From positions 1 through 64,000 of the forward strand of contig JAEUJY010000040.1 of NCBI GenBank assembly GCA_016794525.1: 64,000 nucleotides of DNA, read 5' to 3'. The notes under the pieces are model-generated. The model saw only the letters and a program-made list of their open reading frames with translations. It made no database searches and was not told where the DNA came from. Made by a program: the position numbers and the translations under genes. Source of the stretch: Myxococcales bacterium. GTDB taxonomy: Bacteria; Myxococcota_A; Polyangia; Haliangiales; Haliangiaceae. Positions 55,842 through 64,000 of the stretch are shown here, piece by piece (position 1 is the stretch's first letter; every line of letters begins with the position of its first letter).

Positions 55842-57038
55842 ATGCCCGCCGATCGCGACCACGGCGACGACCTCCGCGGGGCGAGCCGCCTGGTCGTCGA
55901 GGCGACCAAGGGCGTGACCACGGCCGTCGAGCAGCTGCATCGGGCGATCGCTGAGGGTCCGGGCGGGATCGCGCGGCCGCTGACCCTGCCGGGGCAGCTG
56001 GTGGCGGGGATGGTGTACGGCAGCGTGCGCGGGGTGGCGTCGCTGGTCGGCGCTGGCCTGGACCGCGGGCTGGTGCAGCTGCGGCCGCTGCTGGGCGCGA
56101 GCCCGCCGGGGCCCGAGCGCGAGGCGATCGTCGCGGCGCTCAACGGCGTCGTCGGCGACTGGCTCGAGGCGACCGGCAACCCGCTGGCGATCCCGAGCCG
56201 GCTGCGACGAGGTGGCGCACCCCTGGTGCTCGAGCCGACGGCGCTGGCGGCCACGGTGCCGGCGCGCGGCCAGGTGGTGGTGCTGGTCCACGGGTCCAGC
56301 ATGAGCGACGTGCAGTGGCGCCGGCGCGGCCACGATCACGGCGCCGCGCTCGAGGCCGACGGCTACGCCGCGGTCTACGCGCACTACAACAGCGGGCGCC
56401 ACGTCTCGATCAACGGCGCCGAGCTGGCCGCGCTGCTCGAGCAGCTGGTGGCGGCGTGGCCGACGCCGATCGATCGGCTGGCGCTGGTCGGGCACAGCAT
56501 GGGCGGGCTGGTGGCGCGGAGCGCGTGCGCGATCGGCGAGCGCGACGGGCACCGCTGGCGCGCGGCGCTGCGGACGCTGGTGTGCCTGGGCACGCCGCAC
56601 CACGGCGCGCCGCTCGAGCGCGGCGGCAACCTGCTCGAGCGCGCGCTCGGGGCCACCCGCTACAGCGCGCCGCTGGCGCGGCTGGGGCGGCTGCGTAGCG
56701 CCGGCGTGACCGACCTGCGCTACGGCAACCTGCTCGACGACGACTGGGCCGGCGTCGACCGCTTCGCGTCGCACGGGGACCGCCGGACGCCGGTGCCGCT
56801 GCCAGCCGACGTCGCGTGCCACGCGATCGCCGGGACGCTCAGCACGGTCGTCGAGGCGGAGCCGCGCGGCGACGGCCTGGTGCCGGTCGACAGCGCGCTC
56901 GGCCGACACCCGCGGCCCGAGCTGACGCTCGCGTTCCCGTCGGAGCACCAGCGCGTCATCCTCGGCGCGGGGCACATGGACCTGCTCGATCACCCCGACG
57001 TCGCCGCGCAGCTGCGCGCGTGGCTGGCGGCCGGCTGA
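55842..57038 (+). CDS. Alpha/beta-hydrolase (lipase/PGAP1-like)
   Basis: A 398-residue protein with a helical N-terminal 120 residues, then an alpha/beta-hydrolase core: VVVLVHGSSMSDVQW (oxyanion), RLALVGHSMGGLVARSA (nucleophile Ser219) and late HMDLLDHP (His). No signal peptide is obvious. It resembles PGAP1-like or lipase-class hydrolases acting on lipid esters. TACCGT (55830-55835) lies 6 nt before ATG 55842, the same promoter hexamer as at the OTU-like gene. The gene precedes the VanW-methyltransferase pair by 87 bp, same direction. Confidence 0.82.
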   Translation: MPADRDHGDDLRGASRLVVEATKGVTTAVEQLHRAIAEGPGGIARPLTLPGQLVAGMVYGSVRGVASLVGAGLDRGLVQLRPLLGASPPGPEREAIVAALNGVVGDWLEATGNPLAIPSRLRRGGAPLVLEPTALAATVPARGQVVVLVHGSSMSDVQWRRRGHDHGAALEADGYAAVYAHYNSGRHVSINGAELAALLEQLVAAWPTPIDRLALVGHSMGGLVARSACAIGERDGHRWRAALRTLVCLGTPHHGAPLERGGNLLERALGATRYSAPLARLGRLRSAGVTDLRYGNLLDDDWAGVDRFASHGDRRTPVPLPADVACHAIAGTLSTVVEAEPRGDGLVPVDSALGRHPRPELTLAFPSEHQRVILGAGHMDLLDHPDVAAQLRAWLAAG

Positions 57039-57125
57039 CCCGCGCGGCGTGAGCGGGTGGCGCGACCGGTTGGGCGATCGCGCGGCGGCGTGGAATAGCC
57101 GGGGGGCCTGGCGCCTTCTTCGCGC

Positions 57126-57935
57126 ATGTCGGCCTGGCGCTCGGCGCTGCACGCGGTCCGCGTCGACGTCGCGCGGCTGCGCCACCTGCCGGCGCTGTGG
57201 CTCGCCACCCGCGGCGCGTCCACGACCCGCGGCGTGGCCGGCGCGCACGAGCTGGCGGCGGCGAGCTCACCCCTGCGCCGCGCGGGCATGGTCAGCGACG
57301 CGCGGCTGCAGGCCGGCAAGGAGCGCAACGTGGCGGTGGCGGCGGCGCGGATCGACCGGATCGTGCTGGCGCCCGGTGGCGAGTTCTCGTACCACCGCGC
57401 GGTCGGGTGGCCGTCGCGGTGGCGCGGCTTCCTGCCCGGGCTCGAGCTGCACGATGGCGCGATGGCGGCGGGCGTCGGCGGCGGCGCGTGCCAGGTGGCG
57501 AACCTGCTCTACCTGCTGGCGCTGCGCGGCGCGATGACCGTGACCGAGCGGCACCGCCACAGCCTCGACCTGTTCCCCGACGACAACCGCACGGTGCCGT
57601 TCGGCTGCGGCGCGACGGTGTTCTACAGCTGGGCCGACCTGCGCTTCGTGAACCCGCTCGATCAGCCGGTGTCGATCCACCTGACGATCGCGGACGGCCG
57701 GCTGCGCGGCGCGCTGCGCTGCGCGACCGATCCCGGGCTGACCGTCGAGGTCTACGAGGTCGGGCACCGCTTCGTGCGCGACGCCGCCGGCGCGGTGTGG
57801 CGCGAGAACCAGCTGCGCCGGCGGATCGCGGACCGCGCCGGGGTGCTGATCGATCAGCGCATCGCCGACAACCGCGCGCGCGTCGCGTACGCGGTCGACC
57901 CGGCGCGCGTCGACGCGGCGGAGGTCGCGGCGTGA
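57126..57935 (+). CDS. VanW-family protein
   Basis: A 269-residue protein with the VanW domain: RNVAVAAARIDRIVLAPGGEFSYHRAVGWPSRWRGFLPGLELHDGAMAAGVGGGACQVANLLYLLALRGAMTVTERHRHSLDLFPDDNRTVPFGCGATVFY. The GGGxCQxxNLLY and ERHxHS motifs are the core of the family, which in vancomycin-resistance clusters and elsewhere modifies cell-wall-linked substrates; the biochemical role is unknown. The stop overlaps the next start by 4 bp (GTGA), coupling it to a methyltransferase. Confidence 0.92.
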   Translation: MSAWRSALHAVRVDVARLRHLPALWLATRGASTTRGVAGAHELAAASSPLRRAGMVSDARLQAGKERNVAVAAARIDRIVLAPGGEFSYHRAVGWPSRWRGFLPGLELHDGAMAAGVGGGACQVANLLYLLALRGAMTVTERHRHSLDLFPDDNRTVPFGCGATVFYSWADLRFVNPLDQPVSIHLTIADGRLRGALRCATDPGLTVEVYEVGHRFVRDAAGAVWRENQLRRRIADRAGVLIDQRIADNRARVAYAVDPARVDAAEVAA

Positions 57936-58879
57936 TCCGCGCGCTGGCCAAGGGCGCGGCGCAGGCGGCGTTCGGCTGGGCGCCGGGCGGGCCGGCCGCG
58001 TACCGCGCGCTCACCCGCGGCCACCTCGGCACGTTCGCCAGCCACGTCGACAAGGTGGCGCGGGTGTGGCCCGGCTACGCGGCGGTGTGGCAGGCGCGCT
58101 GCGGCGTGACGCTCGAGGGCGCGCGCCTGGCGGTGCTCGACGGCGGCGAGACGCCGGTGGTGCCGCTGGCGGCGTACCTGTTGACCGGCGCCGGCGGCGT
58201 CGTGCTGAACCGCCACGGCGGCATGCTCGATCGCTACCTGGCGCACGCGCGCGCCGGCGTGCTGGCGGCGGCGTGGCCCGAGGGGCTGGTGCCGGCGGCC
58301 CGGCGGCGCGTGGTCGACGCGCTGCGCTGGGAGCCGTCGGTCGGCGCCGCGCTCGCGGCGGTCGGCGCGACGGTGCACACCGCGGTCGAGACCGCGCTGC
58401 CGGTGGCGACCGCCAGCGTCGATCTGCTGCACTCGGGCGGCGCGCTCGAGCACTACGCACCGGCGGCGCTCGACGCGCTGATCGCCGAGATGCGCCGCGT
58501 GGTGCGCCCGGGCGGCGTGATCTCGCACGTCGTCGATCACCGCGACCACCTGCACCACGGCGATCGGCGGTTGCCGTTCCTGGCGCACCTGGCGCTGCCC
58601 GACCCGGTGTACCGCGCGGTGGTCGGGCACCCGGTGGGCTTCCACAACCGGCTGGCGCCGGCCGAGGTGCACGCGCGGTTCGTCGCCGCCGGGCTGACGC
58701 CGATCGCGCTGCGGCGGTTGATCTACGTCGACGGCGCGCGCCCGTGGGTCGACGACGACGCGGCGGCGATGCGCGGCACGCCGGGGCTGGCGCCGCGCTG
58801 GTTGGCCCCGCGGTTCCGTGGCGTCGCGCCGGTCGATCTGCGCACCGCCGCGGCGCACTACCTGTTCCGCCGGTCGTGA
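57932..58879 (+). CDS. SAM-dependent methyltransferase-like protein
   Basis: A 315-residue protein. The core ARLAVLDGGETPVVPLAAYLLTGAGGVVLNRHG is the glycine-rich SAM-binding loop region in a degenerate form, with VDLLHSGGALEHYAPAALDALIAEMRRVVRPGGVISHVVDHRDH matching post-motif segments of class I methyltransferases (VRPGG, motif III). The substrate may be the lipid or cell-wall molecule handled by the coupled VanW protein. The GTG start at 57932 shares 4 bp with the previous stop. Confidence 0.78.
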   Translation: MIRALAKGAAQAAFGWAPGGPAAYRALTRGHLGTFASHVDKVARVWPGYAAVWQARCGVTLEGARLAVLDGGETPVVPLAAYLLTGAGGVVLNRHGGMLDRYLAHARAGVLAAAWPEGLVPAARRRVVDALRWEPSVGAALAAVGATVHTAVETALPVATASVDLLHSGGALEHYAPAALDALIAEMRRVVRPGGVISHVVDHRDHLHHGDRRLPFLAHLALPDPVYRAVVGHPVGFHNRLAPAEVHARFVAAGLTPIALRRLIYVDGARPWVDDDAAAMRGTPGLAPRWLAPRFRGVAPVDLRTAAAHYLFRRS

Positions 58880-58892
58880 GCGCGGCGGCCGG

Positions 58893-59645
58893 TCACCGCG
58901 GCGGCGGGCTGGCCTCGAGCTCGAGGGCGGCCAGCGTGGCGCCGGTGGTCCCGACGCCGAGCGCGACCAGGTTGACGCCGGGGATCAGCAGGAGGCCCGC
59001 GACGGCGGCGCCGAGGCCGAGCGCGCGCTGGCGGTGGCGCGCCAGGAACGCCTGGATCGCCGGGCGATCGAGCTCGCGCGCGGCGAGCGCGGCCTCGTAG
59101 CAGTCGCGTGCGGTGCCGCGGGCGGTGAGCCAGCCGGCGATCACCGCGGCGGCGATCGTGCCGATCACCGGCACCAGCGACAGCGCGAACAGCAGCACCG
59201 CGCCGACGATCGCGCCGAGCATGCGGCCGATGCCGCGGACGAGGCCGATCAGCGCGTCGCGCACCAGCGCCGCCACGCCGACCGCGGGGCGCGCGACGCC
59301 GGTGCGCACGGTGAGGACCGCCGCCGCCAGCCGCTCGTTGAACGGATCGGCGACGACGCCCACCAGCGGCACGAACAGCAGCACCGCGGCGAAGCCCAGC
59401 GCGATCACCGTCAGCGTCCACACCACGCCGTGCGACCAGCCGGCGATCGCGTCGGGCAGCCAGCCGGCGATCGCGTCGACCAGCGGATCGGCGGCGGCGA
59501 GCACGCCGGCGATCGCGAGCGCCATCAACGCCAGCGTCACCAGCGCCGGCGCGACGACGTAGCCCCACAGCCGCGGGTGCGCGCGCAGGAAGCGCAGCCC
59601 GGCGCCGACGTCGCGGGCGCCGTCGGCGAAGCCGCGCGCGGTCAC
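58893..59645 (-). CDS. EI24-domain (CysZ-like) membrane protein
   Basis: A 250-residue protein with six hydrophobic segments. The early block GARDVGAGLRFLRAHPRLWGYVVAPALVTLALM and the middle GTARDCYEAALAARELDRPAIQAFLARHRQRALGLGAAVAGLLLIPGVNLVALGVG match the EI24/etoposide-induced family, which contains the sulfate permease CysZ. The start GTG 59645 overlaps the TPR lipoprotein stop by 4 bp (GTGA), so expression is coupled. Confidence 0.88.
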   Translation of the reverse strand: MTARGFADGARDVGAGLRFLRAHPRLWGYVVAPALVTLALMALAIAGVLAAADPLVDAIAGWLPDAIAGWSHGVVWTLTVIALGFAAVLLFVPLVGVVADPFNERLAAAVLTVRTGVARPAVGVAALVRDALIGLVRGIGRMLGAIVGAVLLFALSLVPVIGTIAAAVIAGWLTARGTARDCYEAALAARELDRPAIQAFLARHRQRALGLGAAVAGLLLIPGVNLVALGVGTTGATLAALELEASPPPR

Positions 59646-60481
59646 TGCGCCCGCTGCCACAGCGCGTCGGTGACCGTGGCGCCGAGGTCGCGGGCGCGCT
59701 GCAGGTACTGCCGGGCCTTGGCGCGATCGAGCGCGTCGGGCTCGAGGTAGGCCTTGCCCAGCGCGAGGTTGACCTCGGCGTCGTCGGCCAGCTTGGCGTA
59801 CTGCGGCTCGAGCGTGGCCCGCACCGTCGGCCAGTCGGCGAGCGCGATCGCGGCGAACCCGAGCAGCAGGCGGGCGTCCTCGACCAGCGGCGAGTCGGCG
59901 GCCAGGTACAGCGCCTCGGCCCGGCGCGCGGCGTCGCGCGCCTCGGCGGCCTGGTGGGCCATGAGCGCCATCTGCGCCACGCCGAACCAGCCCTCGGGGT
60001 TGGTCGGCGACACCGTCGTGAGCTGGCGGTACGCGCGCATCGCGTCGGCGTGGCGGCCGCGCATCCGGTAGGCGACGCCAATGTTCTGCCACGCGAACTG
60101 GTTGTGCGGGGCGATCGCGAGCGACCGCTCGTACAGCGCGATCGCCTCGTCGAGCCGGCCCTCGCGGCGGTAGACCAGCGCGAGGTTGTCGATCGCGTCG
60201 CAGTAGTCGGCGTCGCGCGCGATCGCCGCCTTGTACGCGTCGATCGCTCCGGCCGGGTCGCCGGCGTCGAACCGGTCGACGCCGCGGTTGAAGTGCGCGA
60301 CCGCCTCGGCGTCGTCGCTCTGGCAGACGTGGTCGGCCTTGTCGCCGATCGCGGCCAGCGGCGGGGCGCCCGCGGCCGGCGGGGCGGTCGCCGGCGGCGG
60401 GGTGGTCGGCTGAGCGGGGCGGGCGCCGCCGCAGCCGAGGGCGGTGGCGACGAGGGCGGTGAGGGCGAGCGAGCTGCGCAT
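59642..60481 (-). CDS. TPR-repeat lipoprotein
   Basis: A 279-residue protein with lipobox LGCGG at the N-terminus and five to six TPR units, e.g. AVAHFNRGVDRFDAGDPAGAIDAYKAAIARD, IDNLALVYRREGRLDEAIALYERSLAI and AWQNIGVAYRMRGRHADAMRAYRQL. The repeats suggest a scaffold for envelope assembly. ATG 60481 is chosen (MRSSLALTALVATALGC); GTG 60496 would add MPRGP. It is coupled by 4 bp to the EI24 gene and follows the next gene upstream by 17 bp. Confidence 0.85.
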   Translation of the reverse strand: MRSSLALTALVATALGCGGARPAQPTTPPPATAPPAAGAPPLAAIGDKADHVCQSDDAEAVAHFNRGVDRFDAGDPAGAIDAYKAAIARDADYCDAIDNLALVYRREGRLDEAIALYERSLAIAPHNQFAWQNIGVAYRMRGRHADAMRAYRQLTTVSPTNPEGWFGVAQMALMAHQAAEARDAARRAEALYLAADSPLVEDARLLLGFAAIALADWPTVRATLEPQYAKLADDAEVNLALGKAYLEPDALDRAKARQYLQRARDLGATVTDALWQRAQ

Positions 60482-60498
60482 GGGGCCTCGGGGCACGG

Positions 60499-61734
60499 TC
60501 AGTGGGCGCTGGCGATCACGGCGTCGGCGAGCGTGGCCGCGGCCGCGGCGGAGGTGGCGGGCGACTGGATCAGCACGACGAACGAGCGGCCGCCGCGATC
60601 GAAGGCCAGGATCTGCGTCTCGACGGTGATGTCGCCCATCGCGAACGTGCCGCGCACCCCGGCGTAGTCGGCGGCGCCGACCCGGCGGGTGAACGGCGTC
60701 GTCTCGGTGAGCATCCCGCCGGCGGCCGCGAGATCGGCCGGCTCCATGCGGAACGGCGGCGCCATCAGCTGGATCGAGATGTCGCGCTGCCGCAGCATGA
60801 ACGCCGGGACGTCGGTGCCGGCGTCGATCACCACCAGCCCGGGATCGTGCTCGAAGCCGACGCCGCGGCGCTGCTCGCGCACGGTCTTACGGCGGGCGAT
60901 CGTCATCTGCTCGCCGGCGATCGTGAAGGGTTGATCGAGCTGCGTGGTCGCGGTGCCGAGCTCGGCGCCGGCGGCGGTCTTGAGCCGCGCCTCGAACTCC
61001 CGGCCGCGCGGCCGCGGCGTGACCGTGAGCGTCTCGAGCGCGGCCTTGAGGTCACCGAAGGCGCCGTCGGTGGTCGTCGACAGGACGACCCGCAGCTGGC
61101 GGTCACCGCCGGCACCCGCGACGTAGATCTCGAAGGTCGGCCCGCTGGTCGTCAACCGCTCGCCGCTGATCGTGCGGCCGAGCAGGGTGAGGCTGGTCGG
61201 CCTGGTCGACTCGATGCGGCCCGTCGAGGCGTAGGTCGCGCGCAGCGCCGCGAGGGCGGCGGCGGCGGGGCCCGGGTCATCGACCAGCGTCGCCTCGGCG
61301 GTGGCGTCGTCGGTCGACAGCAGCACGCCGTCCGCGGTGGTCGCGGTCCGCATCGACGATGGGTGCTCGAGCGACATCCGCGGGCCGTTCCACACCCAGA
61401 TCGGCGTGCGCCGCAGCACCAGCACGCGGTCGCCGAGTTCGACCAGCTGCGTGGTGAGGTCCTGGCGCTGATCGCCGCGCACCAGCTCGAACTCGACCGG
61501 CGCGGCGTCGGGCTCGGTGGCGGGCAGCACCGCCGGCGCGGTCCGCTCGCGGCCGAACTCGGCGGTGGCGCGGCGGACGTCGTCGGCGACCTGCTGCGCG
61601 CGCTCGCGCTCGGCGCTGGCCGCGCAGTGGCGCGCCAGCACCAGCGTCACGCCGAGCAGGCCGCCCAGCACGCCGAGCGTGGGCCCGACCAGCGAGCGCT
61701 TGGGCAGCACGTAGCGAGGGTCGGCGGGGTCCAT
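60499..61734 (-). CDS. Membrane-anchored hypothetical protein
   Basis: A 411-residue protein with one N-terminal membrane helix (GPTLGVLGGLLGVTLVLARHC, residues 17-37). The rest is strand-rich, with RTAPAVLPATEPDAAPVEFEL and ERLTTSGPTFEIYVAGAGGDRQLRVVLSTTTDGAFGDL. No family is recognised. TACCGT (61749-61744) is 9 nt upstream of ATG 61734. It is the first gene of a probable three-gene run, with the TPR lipoprotein and EI24 genes. Confidence 0.72.
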   Translation of the reverse strand: MDPADPRYVLPKRSLVGPTLGVLGGLLGVTLVLARHCAASAERERAQQVADDVRRATAEFGRERTAPAVLPATEPDAAPVEFELVRGDQRQDLTTQLVELGDRVLVLRRTPIWVWNGPRMSLEHPSSMRTATTADGVLLSTDDATAEATLVDDPGPAAAALAALRATYASTGRIESTRPTSLTLLGRTISGERLTTSGPTFEIYVAGAGGDRQLRVVLSTTTDGAFGDLKAALETLTVTPRPRGREFEARLKTAAGAELGTATTQLDQPFTIAGEQMTIARRKTVREQRRGVGFEHDPGLVVIDAGTDVPAFMLRQRDISIQLMAPPFRMEPADLAAAGGMLTETTPFTRRVGAADYAGVRGTFAMGDITVETQILAFDRGGRSFVVLIQSPATSAAAAATLADAVIASAH

Positions 61735-61769
61735 GCCCCGCCGACGGTAGCACCGCGCGCCGCGGACCG

Positions 61770-63626
61770 TCAGCGATGGAACGCCAGCGCGTCGGCCTTG
61801 CCGTCGCCGGTGTAGTCGGCGACCGCGCAGGTGTCGGTGCCCAGGCACAGGTTGGTCGTCCAGATCGCGTTCTGCCCGACGAAGGCGCTGCTGCCGTTGG
61901 ACCTCGCGACGTAGACCCGGCCCAGCGTGCCGCGGGCGAACGCGACGATGTCGTCCTTGCCGTCGCCGTCGACGTCGCCGGCGAACGGCAGCTCGCTGTT
62001 GATCGCGAACTGATCGTGCCACTTGACGCCGGTGCCGGTGAACGCCGCGCCGGTCGAGAACGCGACGTAGACGTCGCCGGTCGTGCCGCGGGTGAAGGTC
62101 GCGAGGTCGTCCTTGCCGTCGCCGTTCCAGTCGCCGGCCACCGGCAGCTCGCTGTTGATCGTGAACCAGTCGTGCCACTTGGCGCGCGCGCCGAAGCCGG
62201 CGCCGGTCGACAGCGCCACGAACACGTCGCCGGTGGTGCCGCGGGTCAGCCCGGCGAGATCGTCCTTGCCGTCGCCGTTCCAGTCGCCGACCAGCGGCAG
62301 CTCGGTGCCGAACCCGAAGCCGTCGTGCCACTTGACGCCGGTGCCGACGAAGCCGTGGCCGTTGGACAGCGCGACGTAGACGTCGGCGGCGGTACCGCCG
62401 GTGAACGACGCGAGGTCGTCCTTGCCGTCGCCGTTCCAGTCGCCGACGACTGGCGTCTCGGCGTTGATCGCGAAGAAGTCGTGCCACTTCACGCCGGTGC
62501 CGAGGTAGCCGTTGCCCGACGCCAGCGCGACGAAGACGTCGCCGGCGGTGCCGCGGGTGAACGCGACGACGTCGTCGCGGCCGTCGCCGTTGAAGTCGCC
62601 GGTGAGGCAGACCTCGCCGTCGATGCAGAACCAGTCGTGGCGCAACAGCCGGCTCAGGAACGAGGCGCCGGTCGAGGTCGCGACCAGCACGTCGCCGCCG
62701 TCGCGATCGAGCAGGAAGTCGGAGATCTGGGTGTAGTCCCAGTAGGCGTTGGTGACCGGGTTGCGGGTGGCGCGGAAGGGATCGTCGGCGAGGTCCTCGG
62801 GGTTGCTGTCGTTGTCGAGGATGAGGTTCCACGAGGTCTGCGACAGCGCGACGTCTTGCGACGCGATGTAGCCGGGGGCGGGGTAGCCGGGGTCGGTGCA
62901 GCAGTCGGTGTCGTAGAGCTGCGCGACGTGGCCCTCGACGCCCAGCGCGTGGGTCAGCTCGTGGGCCGAGGCGATGCCCCACCAGTCGAGGTTGTTGGGC
63001 TTGGTGGTGTTGTCGAGGGCGGTGGGATCGATCGCGAGGATCGCGTTGCCCTGGCCGTAGCCGTTGGCGGCGCCGGCGGGGTGGCTGATCGGGTTGATCT
63101 CGACGAGGCCGCGCGTCGTGAACAGCAAGTTGACCGCGGGCATGCCGGCCTTCCCCTTCATCCACTGCGCCCAGTCCCAGTTCAGCTGCTGGCCCCACGG
63201 CGAGGTCTCGCCGGGGTAGTTGGGCGTCGTCGTCGAGTCGTAGTAGCGGATGCGATCGCCGGCGATCCGCAGCGACATCAGGTTCACGCCGTTGCCGAGC
63301 GCCAGGTTGCGGCCGGCGGCGAAGATGCAGTTGGCGTGCTCGAGGTAGCGCAGCGCCAGCGCGGCGGCGTCGGGCGTGGTCGCGAGGAACGCCTGGTCGA
63401 CCCACACGCCGACGTCGACGGTGTACTGGGTCGCGTACGGCTGCAGCGCCGGGGCGGCGACGAACCCGTTGGCGACCAGCGCGCCGCTGGCGCCGGCGGT
63501 CTCGAGGGGCGTCAGCGCGGCGTCGCTGACGAACGTGCAGGGCACGTCGCCGCTCTGGGCGGCGGCGGTGCCGGCGAAGGCGAGCGTGGCGGCGGTGACC
63601 GCCGAGGCGATGAAGCGGTGGTGCAT
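61770..63626 (-). CDS. Secreted FG-GAP/VCBS-repeat protein with HExxH metallopeptidase-like motif
   Basis: A 618-residue protein with a signal peptide (MHHRFIASAVTAATLAFAGTAAAQ). Residues 215-235 hold WWGIASAHELTHALGVEGHVAQL: HELTH (222-226), a Gly at +7 and a His at +11, close to but one residue off the metzincin HExxHxxGxxH. From about 340 there are six FG-GAP-like repeats with calcium-loop GD(W/F)NGDG(K/R)DDL and T(R/G)GT(T/A)GDVFVA motifs. Together they suggest a secreted protease with an adhesive propeller. It may act in predation. Confidence 0.82.
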   Translation of the reverse strand: MHHRFIASAVTAATLAFAGTAAAQSGDVPCTFVSDAALTPLETAGASGALVANGFVAAPALQPYATQYTVDVGVWVDQAFLATTPDAAALALRYLEHANCIFAAGRNLALGNGVNLMSLRIAGDRIRYYDSTTTPNYPGETSPWGQQLNWDWAQWMKGKAGMPAVNLLFTTRGLVEINPISHPAGAANGYGQGNAILAIDPTALDNTTKPNNLDWWGIASAHELTHALGVEGHVAQLYDTDCCTDPGYPAPGYIASQDVALSQTSWNLILDNDSNPEDLADDPFRATRNPVTNAYWDYTQISDFLLDRDGGDVLVATSTGASFLSRLLRHDWFCIDGEVCLTGDFNGDGRDDVVAFTRGTAGDVFVALASGNGYLGTGVKWHDFFAINAETPVVGDWNGDGKDDLASFTGGTAADVYVALSNGHGFVGTGVKWHDGFGFGTELPLVGDWNGDGKDDLAGLTRGTTGDVFVALSTGAGFGARAKWHDWFTINSELPVAGDWNGDGKDDLATFTRGTTGDVYVAFSTGAAFTGTGVKWHDQFAINSELPFAGDVDGDGKDDIVAFARGTLGRVYVARSNGSSAFVGQNAIWTTNLCLGTDTCAVADYTGDGKADALAFHR

Positions 63627-63696
63627 GCCGGGTGGAGTCGCGCGGCGGGCGAGCGCCCGCGGCGGGGGCCGCTTTGCCGCACGCTGCCAGCGCGGG

Positions 63697-64000
63697 TCAG
63701 CGGGCGGCGATCGCGTCCCAGCACGCCTGCTCGGCGCCGGCGATCGCCGCCGCGTCGAGCTGCAGCCGGCCTTCCCAGTGCGCGCGCATCATCCCGACGA
63801 ACGCGCCGAACACCAGCTCCATCAGCAGCCACGCGTCGAGCGGCTTGACCACGCCCTCGACCTGGGCCCGCGCGATCATCGCGTGGGCGAAGTCCTTGAT
63901 GGTGCGATCGACGGCGAGGCTGGGGCCGTCGAGGTACGAGGCGTGGTTGTGCAGCTCGATGAACGCGAACGCGGTCGGCTCGGCGGTCGCGAACGCCACC
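63697..64000 (-). CDS. TetR-type regulator, C-terminal part only
   Basis: The minus-strand frame from a stop at 63697 runs to the window edge. Visible residues include AFATAEPTAFAFIELHNHASYLDGPSLAVDRTIKDFAHAMIARAQVEGVVKPLDAWLLMELVFGAFVGMM, as in TetR/AcrR ligand-binding domains (helices 6-9). The helix-turn-helix part lies beyond the window, so the call rests on the C-terminal domain. Confidence 0.6.
   Translation of the reverse strand, partial: VAFATAEPTAFAFIELHNHASYLDGPSLAVDRTIKDFAHAMIARAQVEGVVKPLDAWLLMELVFGAFVGMMRAHWEGRLQLDAAAIAGAEQACWDAIAAR

Overview
The window is very GC-rich and densely coded, with no rRNA, IS element or CRISPR array visible. It looks like a chromosomal segment of a myxobacterium, most likely Kofleriaceae/Haliangiales-like. 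The supporting signs are a MYXO-CTERM-type tail on an M4 protease, many lipoproteins of the kind found in Myxococcota, a TIGR02996/LRR protein, PAS hybrid kinases, and two large proteins with N-terminal DUF4157 metallopeptidase-like domains, a domain enriched in toxins tied to extracellular contractile injection systems (eCIS). The taxonomic assignment is an inference; no marker gene except the tmRNA is present.

Layout. 1-2.3 kb: a truncated choice-of-anchor D surface protein (minus). 2.5-2.9 kb: a complete tmRNA gene with tag ANDNAVALAA, missed by ORF calling. 3-7 kb: a small frameshifted gene, an LRR protein, a histidine kinase and a BrkB-type membrane protein. 7.0-15.0 kb: seven co-directional genes, pnuC-nadR followed by a tightly overlapping cassette of MoxR-type AAA ATPase, an unknown protein, a metallopeptidase-vWA protein, a coiled-coil protein and a PaaK-like adenylate-forming enzyme. 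15-21.5 kb: a small Cys-repeat secreted protein, a receiver-like protein, an FmdB zinc ribbon, a DUF4157 protein ending in an OTU/papain-like cysteine protease domain and a C-terminal ubiquitin-interacting-motif-like helix, then an M4 protease. 21.4-33.3 kb: lipoproteins, a TPR/winged-helix regulator, a GyrI-like protein, a GNAT, an OFA-type MFS transporter, a hybrid kinase, a second DUF4157 protein with a deaminase-like Cys pattern, and a broken RecB-like nuclease gene.

33.3-43.2 kb looks compositionally different (visibly more A/T, other codon choices) and holds a glycan or natural-product type cluster: carbamoyltransferase, histidine phosphatase, PD-(D/E)XK-like protein, sugar epimerase, a GT4-radical SAM fusion, a WG-repeat protein, a shortened UDP-sugar dehydrogenase and a GIY-YIG-like protein. 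43.2-64 kb returns to ordinary myxobacterial content: vWA lipoproteins, an esterase, an HhH-glycosylase-like protein, a toroid-fold protein, a MORN-like protein, another PAS hybrid kinase, a lipase, a VanW protein with a methyltransferase, an EI24 membrane protein, TPR lipoprotein, an FG-GAP metalloprotease-like protein and the end of a TetR-type regulator.

The two most interesting signals are linked. Both DUF4157 genes carry the same 19-bp upstream element (direct repeat GAYATC-N5-GATATC) at the same distance from a candidate -10 box, which suggests that the two predicted effectors are switched on together, and one of them carries features pointing at eukaryotic ubiquitin. A second recurring signal is a TANNNT hexamer 5-16 nt before many start codons, suggesting widespread leaderless or very short-leader transcription.
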